Assembly (NCBI RefSeq): GCF_000382065.1
Contig: NZ_KB907503.1
Coordinates: 308,682 to 372,681 of the forward strand
Origin: Stenotrophomonas hibiscicola ATCC 19867
GTDB taxonomy: Bacteria > Pseudomonadota > Gammaproteobacteria > Xanthomonadales > Xanthomonadaceae
Direction of reading: 5' to 3'
Length of the DNA stretch: 64,000 bases
This document shows, one piece after another, positions 24,333-32,973 of this stretch. How positions within the stretch are numbered: the stretch's first letter is position 1; the number at the start of each line of letters is the position of its first letter. Below the pieces are notes generated by a model. That model worked only from the letters and a program-made list of their open reading frames with translations. It searched no databases and had not been told where the DNA came from. The translations under genes and the position numbers were made by a program.

Positions 24333-26105
24333 TCAGGCCTTCTTGCGTTCGGCGATGTAGGCCTGGATCTGCTGTTCCAGCACCGGCAGCGGCACCGAGC
24401 CCTGCTTGAGCAGGGTGTCGTGGAAACCCTTGATGTCGAACTTTTCGCCCAGCTCCTTCTCGGCCTGCGCACGCAGGCGCACGATGGCGATCTCGCCCAG
24501 CTTGTAGCTCAGCGCCTGGCCCGGCCAGGAAATGTAGCGGTCCACTTCGGTGGTCACTTCATGCTCGCTCAGCGCGGTGTGGTCACGCAGGTAGGCCAAC
24601 GCCTGCTCGCGGGTCCAGCCCTTGCTGTGCACGCCGGTGTCGATCACCAGGCGCGCGGCGCGCCACATCTCGTAGGTCAGGCGGCCGAAATCCTCGTACG
24701 GGGTTTCGTAGATGCCCATTTCCACGCCCAGCTTCTCGCAGTACAGCGCCCAACCCTCGCCATAGGCGGAGATGTAGGCGTTGCGGCGGAACTCGGGCAG
24801 GTTCTTCTGTTCGGCGGCGATGGCACCCTGCAGCGCGTGGCCCGGATCCGACTCATGCAGCGTCAGTGCCGGCAGGTTGTACAGCGGGCGCGACGGCAGG
24901 TTGTAGGTGTTGAGCCAGTAGGTGCCCATGCCACCGCGGCCAGCGGTCCAGAACGGCGCGATGTCCGGCGGCACCGGCACGATGGTGAAGCGCGCACGCG
25001 GCAATGTCATGTACTTGCCAAGCTGGCCATCGGCGCGCTTGGAGATCCACGCGGCACGCGACAGCAGCTCCTCCGGCGTCTTGGCGTAGAACTGCGGGTC
25101 GGTACGCAGGAAGGTCAGGAATTCGGCGAAGCTGCCCTTGAACTTCACCTGCTTGATGATGTCGTTCATTTCCTTCTGGATGCGTGCGACTTCATCCAGG
25201 CCGATGCGGTGGATCTCGTCCGGCGACAGGTCCAGCGTGGTGTATTCGTGGATCTGCTGCTTGTAGTACGCCTTGCCGTCGGGCATCGCTTCGGCGGCCA
25301 GGGTGGTGCGCGCCTGCGGCACGTACTCGTTGACGAAGAAGGTGCGCAGCTGCTGGAACGCGGGCACCACCTTGCCACTGATCGCTTCACGCGCCTGCGC
25401 CTGCAGCCTGGCCCGTTCGGCCGCCGGAACGGTGTTGGGCAGCTTCTTGAACGGCGCGTACAGTGGCGACTCGGTCGGGTCCTTCAACTCGGCGACGGTG
25501 GCGATGGACACCTCGCGGCCATCGAGCACCGCGCGCGGCACGCTGAAGCCACGCTTCAGGCCGGCGCGCATGTTCTCTGTCTGCTGCCCGAAATAGCGCG
25601 GCACATCGTTCAGCCGTGCGATGTAGTTCTGGTAGTCCTGCACGGTCTTCATCTCGCGCCGGGCCATGAAGGACAGGTTGGACCAGAACGAGGAGTCGGC
25701 GTTGAACGGCATCTCGTAGCCGCGCAGGCGCACCTCTTCGGCGAGGTTGAACACCTGGTCGCGGTAGATCGCGTAGTTGACCTGGTTGTCGGGCGACAGG
25801 GTCTTCGGGTCGATCTTCTTCAGCGCGGCGAGAGTCTCGTCCCACACCTTCAGGCGCGCCTGCTGCGCGGCCGGGCCGACGTCGGGCATGCGGGTGGCAT
25901 TGGCCGGGGCGTCCTCGTCCTCGCTGGCCTCGCCGCCGCCATCCTGGCGCCACTTCCATTCCTTCTCGTACAGCGCGCGGAAGGCAGCGTCGGCGGGCGA
26001 TTCGGCGGCCACGCTGGCCGGCGCGGCGGTGGCGGGCGGTGCAGCCAGCGCCACAGCGGGGGCGGACAGGGCGAGCAGCAGGGCAACGGCAAGACGGGTT
26101 TTCAC
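24333..26105 (-). CDS. Secreted DUF885 family metallohydrolase
   Basis: A 590-residue protein. I start it at GTG 26105 (VKTRLAVALLLALSAPAVALA) because this gives a clean signal peptide and a GGGAA lies 9 bases upstream; the frame also extends to 26159. The motif LTLHESDPGHALQGA is the HExxPGH element by which DUF885 proteins are thought to bind metal, making it a probable periplasmic peptidase or carboxypeptidase-like hydrolase. An acidic Ala/Pro linker (EDEDAPANAT) separates the N-terminus from the helical domain. The true substrate is unknown. Monocistronic and convergent with czcA. Confidence 0.87.
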   Translation of the reverse strand: MKTRLAVALLLALSAPAVALAAPPATAAPASVAAESPADAAFRALYEKEWKWRQDGGGEASEDEDAPANATRMPDVGPAAQQARLKVWDETLAALKKIDPKTLSPDNQVNYAIYRDQVFNLAEEVRLRGYEMPFNADSSFWSNLSFMARREMKTVQDYQNYIARLNDVPRYFGQQTENMRAGLKRGFSVPRAVLDGREVSIATVAELKDPTESPLYAPFKKLPNTVPAAERARLQAQAREAISGKVVPAFQQLRTFFVNEYVPQARTTLAAEAMPDGKAYYKQQIHEYTTLDLSPDEIHRIGLDEVARIQKEMNDIIKQVKFKGSFAEFLTFLRTDPQFYAKTPEELLSRAAWISKRADGQLGKYMTLPRARFTIVPVPPDIAPFWTAGRGGMGTYWLNTYNLPSRPLYNLPALTLHESDPGHALQGAIAAEQKNLPEFRRNAYISAYGEGWALYCEKLGVEMGIYETPYEDFGRLTYEMWRAARLVIDTGVHSKGWTREQALAYLRDHTALSEHEVTTEVDRYISWPGQALSYKLGEIAIVRLRAQAEKELGEKFDIKGFHDTLLKQGSVPLPVLEQQIQAYIAERKKA

Positions 26106-26242
26106 GAGCACAGGTTCCCGGGAAGGCAGACCCCGATCATGGCACCGCCCACGGTCCAAGGCATGGGACGAAGGTCCTGCCTGCGCAGCAGGCAGGACCG
26201 GGAACCGCCCGCAGGCCGGGGCCCCAGCGCCGCAGGCGCGTG

Positions 26243-26329
26243 GTAGAGCCGACTGTCAGTCGGCTGCTCTTCCGCCACATGCAGCAAAGCCCGCGCTCCG
26301 CGCGAAAGTCGACTGACAGTCAACTCTAC
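26243..26329. repeat. SMAG-type dimer (GACTGTCAGTC class)
   Basis: GTAGAGCCGACTGTCAGTCG and the inverse unit CGACTGACAGTCAACTCTAC enclose a 40-base spacer that has its own small hairpin (CCGCGCTCCGCGCG). The palindrome core differs from the CATG-centred units elsewhere. It lies in the 247-base gap between the DUF885 gene and the LpxB_N-like gene. No gene is visible there. Confidence 0.8.
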
Positions 26330-26352
26330 CCATGGCAGGCACCCCGCAGGCC

Positions 26353-26700
26353 TCAGTGGCTGGCCTTGTCGCGCTTCCAGCCGCGGTGCTTGATGTCCAG
26401 GTGCAGGCTGTACAGCGCGGTGAACGCCGGGAACAGGTTCTGCAGCACACCCACCGAGTCCTGCTTGGCCGAGAACAGGAAGTAGCTCAGCGTCATCAGG
26501 CTGCCGAGCACGCTCATGTACCAGAACAGGCGCGGGATGACGGGCTTGCCGGCACGCTTGGACGCGATGAACTGGACCAGCCAGCGGCCGCCGAACATCA
26601 GTGCGCCGGTGTAACCGATCAGCTTCCAGCCGGTTACATGCAGGCCGGTCCAGTACAGCCAGGTCAAGGGCTGATCCAGCCAGTGAAGCTCCAGATCCAT
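26353..26700 (-). CDS. Lipid A biosynthesis N-terminal domain (LAB_N) membrane protein
   Basis: A 115-residue membrane protein with about three hydrophobic segments. FGGRWLVQFIASKRAGKPVIPRLFWYMSVLGSLMTLSYF is the core of the small LAB_N family (PF07578-like), found alone next to GT2 enzymes and possibly helping with undecaprenyl- or lipid-linked sugars. The start codon overlaps the stop of the GT2 gene by one base (TGATG), so the two are translationally coupled. It is the last gene of the operon epimerase - GT2 - LAB_N. Confidence 0.85.
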   Translation of the reverse strand: MDLELHWLDQPLTWLYWTGLHVTGWKLIGYTGALMFGGRWLVQFIASKRAGKPVIPRLFWYMSVLGSLMTLSYFLFSAKQDSVGVLQNLFPAFTALYSLHLDIKHRGWKRDKASH

Positions 26701-27422
26701 CAGCGCTCCTCCACCGCGGTGCGCTTGCTTCGGGTGATCAGCCAGGCCACGCCACGCAGATCGCGGATGCCGACCAGCGCACGGCCGAGGTTGTTGTACT
26801 TGGACACGCCAGCGGTGCGGTGGCGGTGGTTGACCGGCACACTCGTGGTCTTCCAGCCGGCGCGCTGCATCAGCGCCGGCAGATAGCGGTGCATGTGGTC
26901 GAAATACGGCAGGTCGAGGAACGCGCTGCGTTCGAACAGCTTGATGCCGCAACCGGTGTCGGGGGTGTCGTCGCGCAGCATGCGCGCACGGATGGCATTG
27001 GCCCAGCGACTGGCCCAGCGCTTGCTGCTGCTGTCCTGCCGGTTGACGCGCCAACCGGCGAACAGCTTCACCTGCGCGTCGGCGGCGTCGCGTGCGGCGA
27101 GCAGCTTGGGAATATCGGCCGGATCGTTCTGGCCATCGCCATCCAGGGTCGCGATCCACGGCGCCCGCGCATGCTTGACGCCGGTGCGCACCGCCGTGCT
27201 CTGCCCGCTCTGGTTCACATGGTGCAGCACGCGCAGTTCCGGGGTGGTTGCCTTCAGCCCCTGCAGCACCGCCAAGGTGTCATCACGCGAGTGGTCGTCG
27301 ATGTAGACGATCTCGAACGGCAGTCGGCCACGCAGCGCAGCGGTGATTTCGGCGACCAGCGGGGCAACATTGTCGCGCTCGTTGAACACCGGGACGACAA
27401 CGGAAAGCTCGGGTTGGCTCAT
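26700..27422 (-). CDS. GT2 family glycosyltransferase, dolichol-phosphate mannosyltransferase-like
   Basis: A 240-residue GT-A enzyme: LSVVVPVFNERDNVAPLVAEI at the N-terminus, VYIDDHSRDDTLAVL, then the metal-binding ATLDGDGQNDP and KLFERSAFLDLPYFDHMHRYLPAL. No C-terminal membrane helices are present. It likely transfers a sugar from a nucleotide sugar to a polyprenyl phosphate, for envelope glycan or lipid A modification. The first ATG at 27422 is used; an in-frame TTG lies five codons upstream. Coupled to the following LAB_N gene. Confidence 0.9.
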   Translation of the reverse strand: MSQPELSVVVPVFNERDNVAPLVAEITAALRGRLPFEIVYIDDHSRDDTLAVLQGLKATTPELRVLHHVNQSGQSTAVRTGVKHARAPWIATLDGDGQNDPADIPKLLAARDAADAQVKLFAGWRVNRQDSSSKRWASRWANAIRARMLRDDTPDTGCGIKLFERSAFLDLPYFDHMHRYLPALMQRAGWKTTSVPVNHRHRTAGVSKYNNLGRALVGIRDLRGVAWLITRSKRTAVEER

Positions 27423-27512
27423 AAGGCACTCGGCCAAAGGGGGGACAAAGACCGCGCATTCTCCGAAACCGAGGTTATCCGAAGATGAACCCGGCGGCGT
27501 GAGGATCCGTCC

Positions 27513-28478
27513 TCAGGCGCGATCGCCAAAATACTCGCGGCACCACAGCACCACAGGCGGCAGGCCTTGTTCGATCGGGGTCACCGCATCGAAGCCGAAA
27601 GCGTCATGTGCGCGCCGGGTATCGGCCATCGTGCGCACCATGTCGCCCGGCTGCATGGGCTTGTAGACCTTCTGCGCAGGGCGGCCGGCCGCCTGCTCGA
27701 TCACGCTGATGAAGCGCTCCAGCTCGACCGGCGTATGGTTGCCGAGGTTGAACACCCGGTGCGGCACCGGGCCGTCGGCCGGATGCGCGAGGGCGCCGAG
27801 GATACCGGACACGATGTCGGAGACATGTGTGAAATCGCGCTGCATGCGGCCTTCGTTGAACACGTCGATCGGCCGACCGGCCAGCACCGCGCGCGAGAAC
27901 AGCAGCGGTGCCATGTCCGGCCGGCCCCACGGGCCATACACGGTGAAGAATCGCAGCCCGGTGGCATGCAGGCCGTACAGCTGTGCGTAGGTGTAGGCCA
28001 TCAGCTCGTTGGCCGCCTTGGTCGCCGCGTACAGCGAGCGCGGCTGGTCCACGCGCTGGTCCTCGGAGAACGGCGGCGTGGCCGAGTCGCCATACACCGA
28101 ACTGCTGGAGGCATACACCAGGTGCTGCACGCCACGGTGGCGGCATAGCTCGAGCATGTTGACGAAGCCGACCAGGTTGCTGTCGACGTAGGCCTGCGGG
28201 TTTTCCAGCGAATAGCGCACGCCGGCCTGTGCAGCCAGATGGATCACGGCGGTCGGCTTCACTTCGTCGAACAGCGCGGCCAGGCCTTCGTTATCGGTCA
28301 GGTCCAGCGTGCGCAGGTCCAGCGCCGGGCACAGCGCGGCCACGCGGTCACGCTTGATCTGCGGGTCGTAGTAATCGTTGAAGTTGTCCAGACCGACCAC
28401 GGCCTGGCCGGCCTCCAGCAGCGCGCGGGCGGTGTAGGCACCGATGAAGCCGGCAGCGCCGGTAAGCAGGATGGTCAT
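27513..28478 (-). CDS. NAD-dependent UDP-glucuronate 4-epimerase-like protein
   Basis: A 321-residue extended SDR enzyme. GAAGFIGAYTARALL is the NAD loop, YASSSSVYG carries the catalytic Ser/Thr region, and YAATKAANE holds the Tyr-x3-Lys pair. LDNFNDYYDPQIKRDR and KPMQPGDMVRTMADT are typical of UDP-glucuronate 4-epimerases that make UDP-galacturonate for capsule or LPS. It is the first gene of the operon with the GT2 and LAB_N genes, which supports a role in envelope glycan synthesis. UDP-glucose epimerase is the main alternative. Confidence 0.88.
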   Translation of the reverse strand: MTILLTGAAGFIGAYTARALLEAGQAVVGLDNFNDYYDPQIKRDRVAALCPALDLRTLDLTDNEGLAALFDEVKPTAVIHLAAQAGVRYSLENPQAYVDSNLVGFVNMLELCRHRGVQHLVYASSSSVYGDSATPPFSEDQRVDQPRSLYAATKAANELMAYTYAQLYGLHATGLRFFTVYGPWGRPDMAPLLFSRAVLAGRPIDVFNEGRMQRDFTHVSDIVSGILGALAHPADGPVPHRVFNLGNHTPVELERFISVIEQAAGRPAQKVYKPMQPGDMVRTMADTRRAHDAFGFDAVTPIEQGLPPVVLWCREYFGDRA

Positions 28479-28563
28479 CGCGGGTCTCGATCAAAGCACC
28501 CCGCTGCCATCGGCGTGGCCGACGTCGCGGGGATGCGTCGGCCGGCGTGATGTGGCGCCGGGT

Positions 28564-29487
28564 TCAGCCCTGGCGCGTACGCAGCTTTTCCAGCACGCCG
28601 TCCAGGGTGTCCAGATCGGTGTAGTGGATGATCAGCTTGCCCTTGCCGCCACGGCCGTGGTTGATCGCCACCTTGGCACCCAGCGCTTCGGACAGTTCGG
28701 TTTCCAGCGAGGCGATGTCGGCCTGCTGCACCTTCGGCGTCGCCACCGGGCGGTTGCTCGGCACCTTGCCGGCGGCGAAGGCCTGCGCACGGCGCTCGAC
28801 CTCGCGCACCGACCAGCCTTCATCGGCCGCTTCCTGCGCCAGCTTGCCGGCCAGCTCGGGAGCCAGGGTCAGCAGCGCGCGGGCGTGGCCCATTTCCAGG
28901 CGGCGGGTTTCCAGCAGCAGCCGGATCGCCACCGGCAGCTCCAGCAGGCGCAGCAGGTTGGACACCGCCGCGCGCGAGCGGCCGACGGCCTCGGCGGCCT
29001 CGGCATGGGTCAGGGTGAACTCGCTGATCAGGCGCTGCAGCGCCTCGGCTTCTTCCAGCGGGTTGAGGTCTTCACGCTGGATGTTCTCGATCAGCGCCAT
29101 CGCGATGACGGTGCGGTCTTCCAGCTCGCGCACCACCACCGGCACTTCGTCCAGCCCGGCCAGCTGCGATGCGCGCCAGCGGCGTTCACCGGCGACGATT
29201 TCGTAGTTGCCCGCCGGCAGCTGGCGCACCAGGATCGGCTGGATCACGCCCTGCGACTTGATCGAGTCGGCCAGCTCGGACAGCTTGCCCTCGTCCATCT
29301 CGCGGCGCGGCTGGTACTTGCCTGGCTGCAGCTGGCCGACCGGCAACTTGCGCAGCACTTCACCCGGCAGCGGCTCGATCACCGCGGTGGTGGCCTGCAC
29401 CTGGCTGACCGCGCCCTTCGGGCCCAGCAGCGCGTCCAGGCCACGGCCGAGGCCTCGCTTCTTGGCTGCCGGCTTGCTGCTGGTCAT
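28564..29487 (-). CDS. parB: Chromosome partitioning protein ParB
   Basis: A 307-residue protein starting MTSSKPAAKKRGLGRGLDALLG. The CTP-binding N-domain has LQPGKYQPRREMDEGKLSELADSI, IVAGERRWRAS and the parS-loading box ENIQREDLNPLEEAEAL. A helix-turn-helix follows (TLTHAEAAEAVGRSRAAVSNLLRLL), then the C-terminal dimer domain. The start overlaps parA's stop by one base. With ParA it segregates the origin region by sliding-clamp spreading from parS sites. I found no clear parS inside the window. Confidence 0.97.
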   Translation of the reverse strand: MTSSKPAAKKRGLGRGLDALLGPKGAVSQVQATTAVIEPLPGEVLRKLPVGQLQPGKYQPRREMDEGKLSELADSIKSQGVIQPILVRQLPAGNYEIVAGERRWRASQLAGLDEVPVVVRELEDRTVIAMALIENIQREDLNPLEEAEALQRLISEFTLTHAEAAEAVGRSRAAVSNLLRLLELPVAIRLLLETRRLEMGHARALLTLAPELAGKLAQEAADEGWSVREVERRAQAFAAGKVPSNRPVATPKVQQADIASLETELSEALGAKVAINHGRGGKGKLIIHYTDLDTLDGVLEKLRTRQG

Positions 29488-30284
29488 CAGACGGTCTCCA
29501 CGGCCTTGCCGGCCTTGTTGCGTTCGTTGTTGCGGCGGATGATCTCGCCGGCCAGGCCCAGGTAGGCCACGCCACCGCGCGAGGCGCGGTCGTAGCCGAC
29601 GATGCTCTGGCCATGGCTGGGTGCCTCGGCCAGGCGCACGTTGCGCGGCACGATGGTGCGGAACACGCGGTCGCCGAAGTGCTCGGTGAGCTCGGCCGAC
29701 ACTGCGTTGGCCAGGTTGTTGCGCACGTCGAACATGGTGCGCAGCACGCCTTCGATCTCCAGCGCGGGGTTCAGGCTGGTGCGCAGCGCTTCGATGGTTT
29801 CCACCAGCGCGCTCAGGCCTTCCAGTGCGTAGTACTCGCACTGCATCGGCACGATCACCGAATCGGCGGCGGCCAGCGCGTTGAGCGTCAGCAGCGACAG
29901 CGCCGGCGGGCAATCGATCAGGATGTAGTCGTACTCGTCGCGGATCGGCGCCAGCGCGCGCTTCAGCCGCTGCTCGCGCTCGCTCTGGCCCATCAGCTGG
30001 ATCTCGGCGGCGGTCAGGTCGATGTTGCCCGGCAGCAGGTCGTAGCCTTCGGCGGTCTGCACGCGCACATCGGCGGCGCTGTTCTCGCCCAGCAGCAGAT
30101 CGCAGGTGGAGGCCGCCAGCTCACGCTTGTCCACGCCGCTGCCCATGGTCGCGTTGCCCTGCGAGTCCAGGTCGACCAACAGCACGCGCTTGGGTGCGTT
30201 GGCCAGGGAAGCGGCCAGGTTGACGGCGGTCGTGGTCTTGCCGACGCCACCCTTCTGGTTGGCGATGGCGATGATGCGGGCCAT
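29487..30284 (-). CDS. parA: Chromosome partitioning ATPase ParA
   Basis: A 265-residue deviant Walker ATPase: NQKGGVGKTTTAVNLAA, LLVDLDSQGNATMGSG and ILIDCPPALSLLTLNAL. Start 30284 (MARIIAIANQKGG) is the family's N-terminus; upstream codons in the frame are not conserved. It is co-transcribed with parB and follows rsmG by 113 bases, the classic rsmG-parA-parB order found near bacterial origins. A CATAAT on the minus strand at about 30321-30326 could serve an internal promoter. Confidence 0.97.
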   Translation of the reverse strand: MARIIAIANQKGGVGKTTTAVNLAASLANAPKRVLLVDLDSQGNATMGSGVDKRELAASTCDLLLGENSAADVRVQTAEGYDLLPGNIDLTAAEIQLMGQSEREQRLKRALAPIRDEYDYILIDCPPALSLLTLNALAAADSVIVPMQCEYYALEGLSALVETIEALRTSLNPALEIEGVLRTMFDVRNNLANAVSAELTEHFGDRVFRTIVPRNVRLAEAPSHGQSIVGYDRASRGGVAYLGLAGEIIRRNNERNKAGKAVETV

Positions 30285-30397
30285 GCGGGTGTGCCTCGTC
30301 GACGGATGGTTGGGACCGGTCATTATGCGTACAACCGGCCCCTTGCGGAAATCGTGGATCGCCAACCCGTTGTTCCACAAAGGGCTGGCGGCGGGAA

Positions 30398-31036
30398 TCA
30401 GGGACCTGTAACGGTGACCAGGTGGCGTTCGCCGGCCAGGCCGGGCACGCTCAGCGGGGTCACCTCACGCACCTGCCAGCCAGCCGGCAGTTCCGCGATC
30501 TCCTCATGCGGGTAGACGCCCTTCATGGCCAGCAGCACGCCACCGGGGCGCAGCAGATGGCCACCGACACGGACGATGCCGGCCAGGGTATCCATTGCGC
30601 GCGCGGTCAGCTGGTCGTAACGACCGGCCTCGTCCAGCGCTTCGGCCCGCGATTCGGCCACGCGGGCGTTGCCCAGGCCGAGCTGGCGCACGGCCTCGCG
30701 CATGAAGCGCGCCTTCTTGCCGTTGCTCTCGACCAGGGTGACCTGCAGGCCCGGGCAGGCGATCGCCAGCGGGATGCCGGGCAACCCGGGGCCGGTACCG
30801 AGGTCGGCCAGGCTGCCATCAGCCACGAACGGCTGCATCGCCAGCGAATCGAGCAGGTGGCGGGTAACCATCTCCTGCGGGTCGCGGATGGCGGTGAGGT
30901 TGTAGGTGCCGTTCCAGCGGTGCAGCAGGGCCAGGTAGCGCAACAGCGGCGGCGCCAGCGCGGCGTCCAGGCCCATGCTGGCCAGGCCCTGTTCCAGCGT
31001 GGCAGCCACGCTGGCGGGAAGTGGGTGTTCGCTCAT
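30398..31036 (-). CDS. rsmG: 16S rRNA (guanine-527-N7)-methyltransferase
   Basis: A 212-residue class I methyltransferase: [12 protein letters not shown], then the SAM loop [41 protein letters not shown] and [13 protein letters not shown]. It methylates G527 of 16S rRNA, and its loss gives low-level streptomycin resistance in other species. It heads the rsmG-parA-parB group and is preceded by the phosphopantetheinyl transferase gene 40 bases upstream on the same strand. Confidence 0.96.
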   Translation of the reverse strand: MSEHPLPASVAATLEQGLASMGLDAALAPPLLRYLALLHRWNGTYNLTAIRDPQEMVTRHLLDSLAMQPFVADGSLADLGTGPGLPGIPLAIACPGLQVTLVESNGKKARFMREAVRQLGLGNARVAESRAEALDEAGRYDQLTARAMDTLAGIVRVGGHLLRPGGVLLAMKGVYPHEEIAELPAGWQVREVTPLSVPGLAGERHLVTVTGP

Positions 31037-31075
31037 GCCGCCATTATCGCCGGTTTTGCGCGCTGATTCCCCGCT

Positions 31076-31675
31076 TCAGTGCGGATACCAGGCCAACGCC
31101 GCACGGAACTGGCCGCTGGCCTGCCATTCGTGCAGGTGCCAGCGCGCGGCCTCGCCCAGTTCCAGGTCGCACCAGCGCAGGTGCAGGGCGCCATCGGCCC
31201 CCGGCGCCAGCTGCAGGCGGTGCAGGCCGAACGAGATGCCCTGGCCGTGCGCCTTCAGGATCGCCTCCTTGACGCACCACACGCGGAAGAACCAGTGCTC
31301 GCGGTCGGCCTCGTCCAGGCGTTCCAGCCAGGCCACCTCCTGCGGGTGGAAGAAGCGCCGCACGATTTCCAGAAGACGCGGCCGCGGCCGCAGCAGTTCC
31401 AGGTCCACGCCCAGCCGCACGCCTTCGCCCAGCGCCACCAGCAGCACCTCACCGCTGTGGCTCCAGCCGGTCCCGTAGTGGGCCAACGGGCCGCTCAGCT
31501 CCGGCCGGCCCTTGTCGTCACGGACCAGTGGCAGCGTCTGCGGATCGGTGCCCAGCGCCTGCGCCAGTACCTGCCGGGCCTGCGGTTCACCGCGCTGGCC
31601 CGGCACGTGCGGGCAGCGCCAGACCGTCACCGGGCCGAAGCGCCAGGGGCCGTCGAGGGTGGCTGGCAGGCTCAT
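31076..31675 (-). CDS. 4'-phosphopantetheinyl transferase, Sfp type
   Basis: A 199-residue protein with GVRLGVDLELLRPRP (Mg-binding Asp and Glu) and WCVKEAILKAHGQGI (Glu and Lys of the WxxKEA motif), the two Sfp/HetI signatures, and GWSHSGEVLLVALG upstream of them. It moves the phosphopantetheine arm from CoA onto carrier proteins of fatty acid, polyketide or non-ribosomal peptide synthases. A siderophore or pigment role is possible but no such cluster is in view. ATG 31675 is used; a GTG nine codons earlier is also open. Confidence 0.9.
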   Translation of the reverse strand: MSLPATLDGPWRFGPVTVWRCPHVPGQRGEPQARQVLAQALGTDPQTLPLVRDDKGRPELSGPLAHYGTGWSHSGEVLLVALGEGVRLGVDLELLRPRPRLLEIVRRFFHPQEVAWLERLDEADREHWFFRVWCVKEAILKAHGQGISFGLHRLQLAPGADGALHLRWCDLELGEAARWHLHEWQASGQFRAALAWYPH

Positions 31676-31759
31676 CCGCACGCGCCCATCACGCAATTGC
31701 ACGACGGGTTCACAGCCGTGCGCGTCAACTGGTCACAGTTTCCCACCGGAGGTTCGATC

Positions 31760-32011
31760 ATGGGCATCATCATCTGGCTGATCGTCGGCGGCATCGTAGG
31801 CTGGCTGGCCAGCATCATCATGAAGCGCGATGCCCAGCAGGGCATCATCCTCAACATCGTGGTCGGCATCGTCGGCGCGCTGATTTCCGGCTGGCTGTTC
31901 GGCGGCGGCATCAACGAAGCGATCACCATCCGCACCTTCCTGTTCTCGCTGATCGGCGCGGTGATCCTGCTGGCGATCGTCAACCTGTTCACCCGCAAGA
32001 GCATACGGTGA
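31760..32011 (+). CDS. GlsB/YeaQ/YmgE family small membrane protein
   Basis: An 83-residue protein of three hydrophobic segments starting MGIIIWLIVGGIVGWLAS with repeated GG(I)VG motifs, the transglycosylase-associated (GlsB/YeaQ) family. A strong GGAGG lies 9 bases before the ATG. Members are stress-induced inner membrane proteins of unknown mechanism. It is solitary, divergent from the phosphopantetheinyl transferase gene. Confidence 0.92.
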   Translation: MGIIIWLIVGGIVGWLASIIMKRDAQQGIILNIVVGIVGALISGWLFGGGINEAITIRTFLFSLIGAVILLAIVNLFTRKSIR

Positions 32012-32019
32012 TCTAAGGG

Positions 32020-32086
32020 GTAGCGCCGGGCCATGCCCGGCGTCACCCTGCCGCCGCTGCGCTCGCCGGGCATGGCCCAGCGCTAC
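32020..32086. repeat. SMAG dimer
   Basis: GTAGCGCCGGGCCATGCCCG at 32020 and an inverse copy ending AGCGCTAC at 32086, the second with one mismatch (GGCCCAGC). They lie between the convergent GlsB-like and xth genes. Confidence 0.88.
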
Positions 32087-32092
32087 CTCAAC

Positions 32093-32860
32093 TCAACCCA
32101 ACTGCACCCAGGCCGGCGCATGGTCACTCGGGCGTTCCCAGGTGCGCGGCTCGCGGTCGATGCCCGAAGCCACCGCACCGCTCTTCAGCGCATCGGAAAC
32201 CAGGGTCAGGTCGATGCGCAGGCCCAGGTTGCGGCGGAAGCCGGCGGCGCGGTAATCCCACCAGCTGAAGGTACCCGCCTCGTCGTTGTGCAGGCGGAAG
32301 CCATCGTGCAGCCCCAGCTGCAGCAGCTTGTTGAGCGCGCCACGCTCGGCGGTGGAGGTCAGGATGTGGTTGTCGTTCCACACCTCCGGGTCGTGCACGT
32401 CGCGTGCGTCCGGGGCAATGTTGAAGTCCCCCATCACGATCAGCTTCGGGTGCCGCTGCAGTTCCTGCGCGATCCACGCATGCACCGCGTCCAGCCAGCG
32501 CAGCTTGTACTCGTACTTGTCGGTACCGATGTCCTGGCCGTTGACCACGTACAGGTTGATCACCCGCAGGTCGCCGAAGGTGCCGGCGATGACGCGCTTC
32601 TGCTCGTCCTCGAAGCCGGGAATGCCGATCTGCACGTCCTGTGCAGGCTCAAGCGACAGCAGCGCCACGCCGTTGTAGGTCTTCTGGCCGGCGAACACGC
32701 TGCGGTAGCCGGCGGCGATCAGCGCAGAGTCGGGGAACTTGTGGTCCTCCAGCTTGGTTTCCTGGATGCCGACGATGTCCGGGCCGAACTCCCTGAGCCA
32801 CTGCTCCAGGTGCGGCAGGCGGACATTGAGCGAATTGACGTTCCACGAGGCGATTTTCAT
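32093..32860 (-). CDS. xth: Exodeoxyribonuclease III
   Basis: A 255-residue EEP-fold nuclease: MKIASWNVNSLNVRLPHL, IVGIQETKL (catalytic Glu), MGDFNIAPDARDVHD (Asp-Asn) and the C-terminal RPSDHAPAWVQL (Asp-His). It is an AP endonuclease and 3'-5' exonuclease of base excision repair. The length matches XthA/ExoA. Monocistronic, with SMAG repeats on both sides. Confidence 0.95.
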   Translation of the reverse strand: MKIASWNVNSLNVRLPHLEQWLREFGPDIVGIQETKLEDHKFPDSALIAAGYRSVFAGQKTYNGVALLSLEPAQDVQIGIPGFEDEQKRVIAGTFGDLRVINLYVVNGQDIGTDKYEYKLRWLDAVHAWIAQELQRHPKLIVMGDFNIAPDARDVHDPEVWNDNHILTSTAERGALNKLLQLGLHDGFRLHNDEAGTFSWWDYRAAGFRRNLGLRIDLTLVSDALKSGAVASGIDREPRTWERPSDHAPAWVQLG

Positions 32861-32896
32861 GCGGGCATTCTAACCGGGTGGGCCGCCCATGCCCCG

Positions 32897-32973
32897 GTAG
32901 TGCCGGTCGCTGGCCGGCAACCCGATGAACCGTCGGCGAGACCCTGCAGTTGCCGGCCAGCGGCCGGCACTAC
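32897..32973. repeat. SMAG dimer overlapping the aldehyde dehydrogenase stop codon
   Basis: GTAGTGCCGGTCGCTGGCCG from 32897 and an inverse copy TTGCCGGCCAGCGGCCGGCA ending CTAC at 32973. Read on the minus strand the second begins GTAG, and its TAG is the stop codon of the upstream-coded dehydrogenase. Confidence 0.9.

Noticed and set aside
28564..29913. A single 449-residue fusion of parA and parB frames
   Set aside because: The 5' part is an out-of-frame reading of parA. The ParB start is at 29487, where it overlaps the parA stop by one base.
30360..30385. TGTTCCAC upstream of parA as a parS site
   Set aside because: Only the left half of a 16-bp parS-type palindrome is there (the right half reads AAAGGGCT). 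A working parS needs both halves; none was found in the window.
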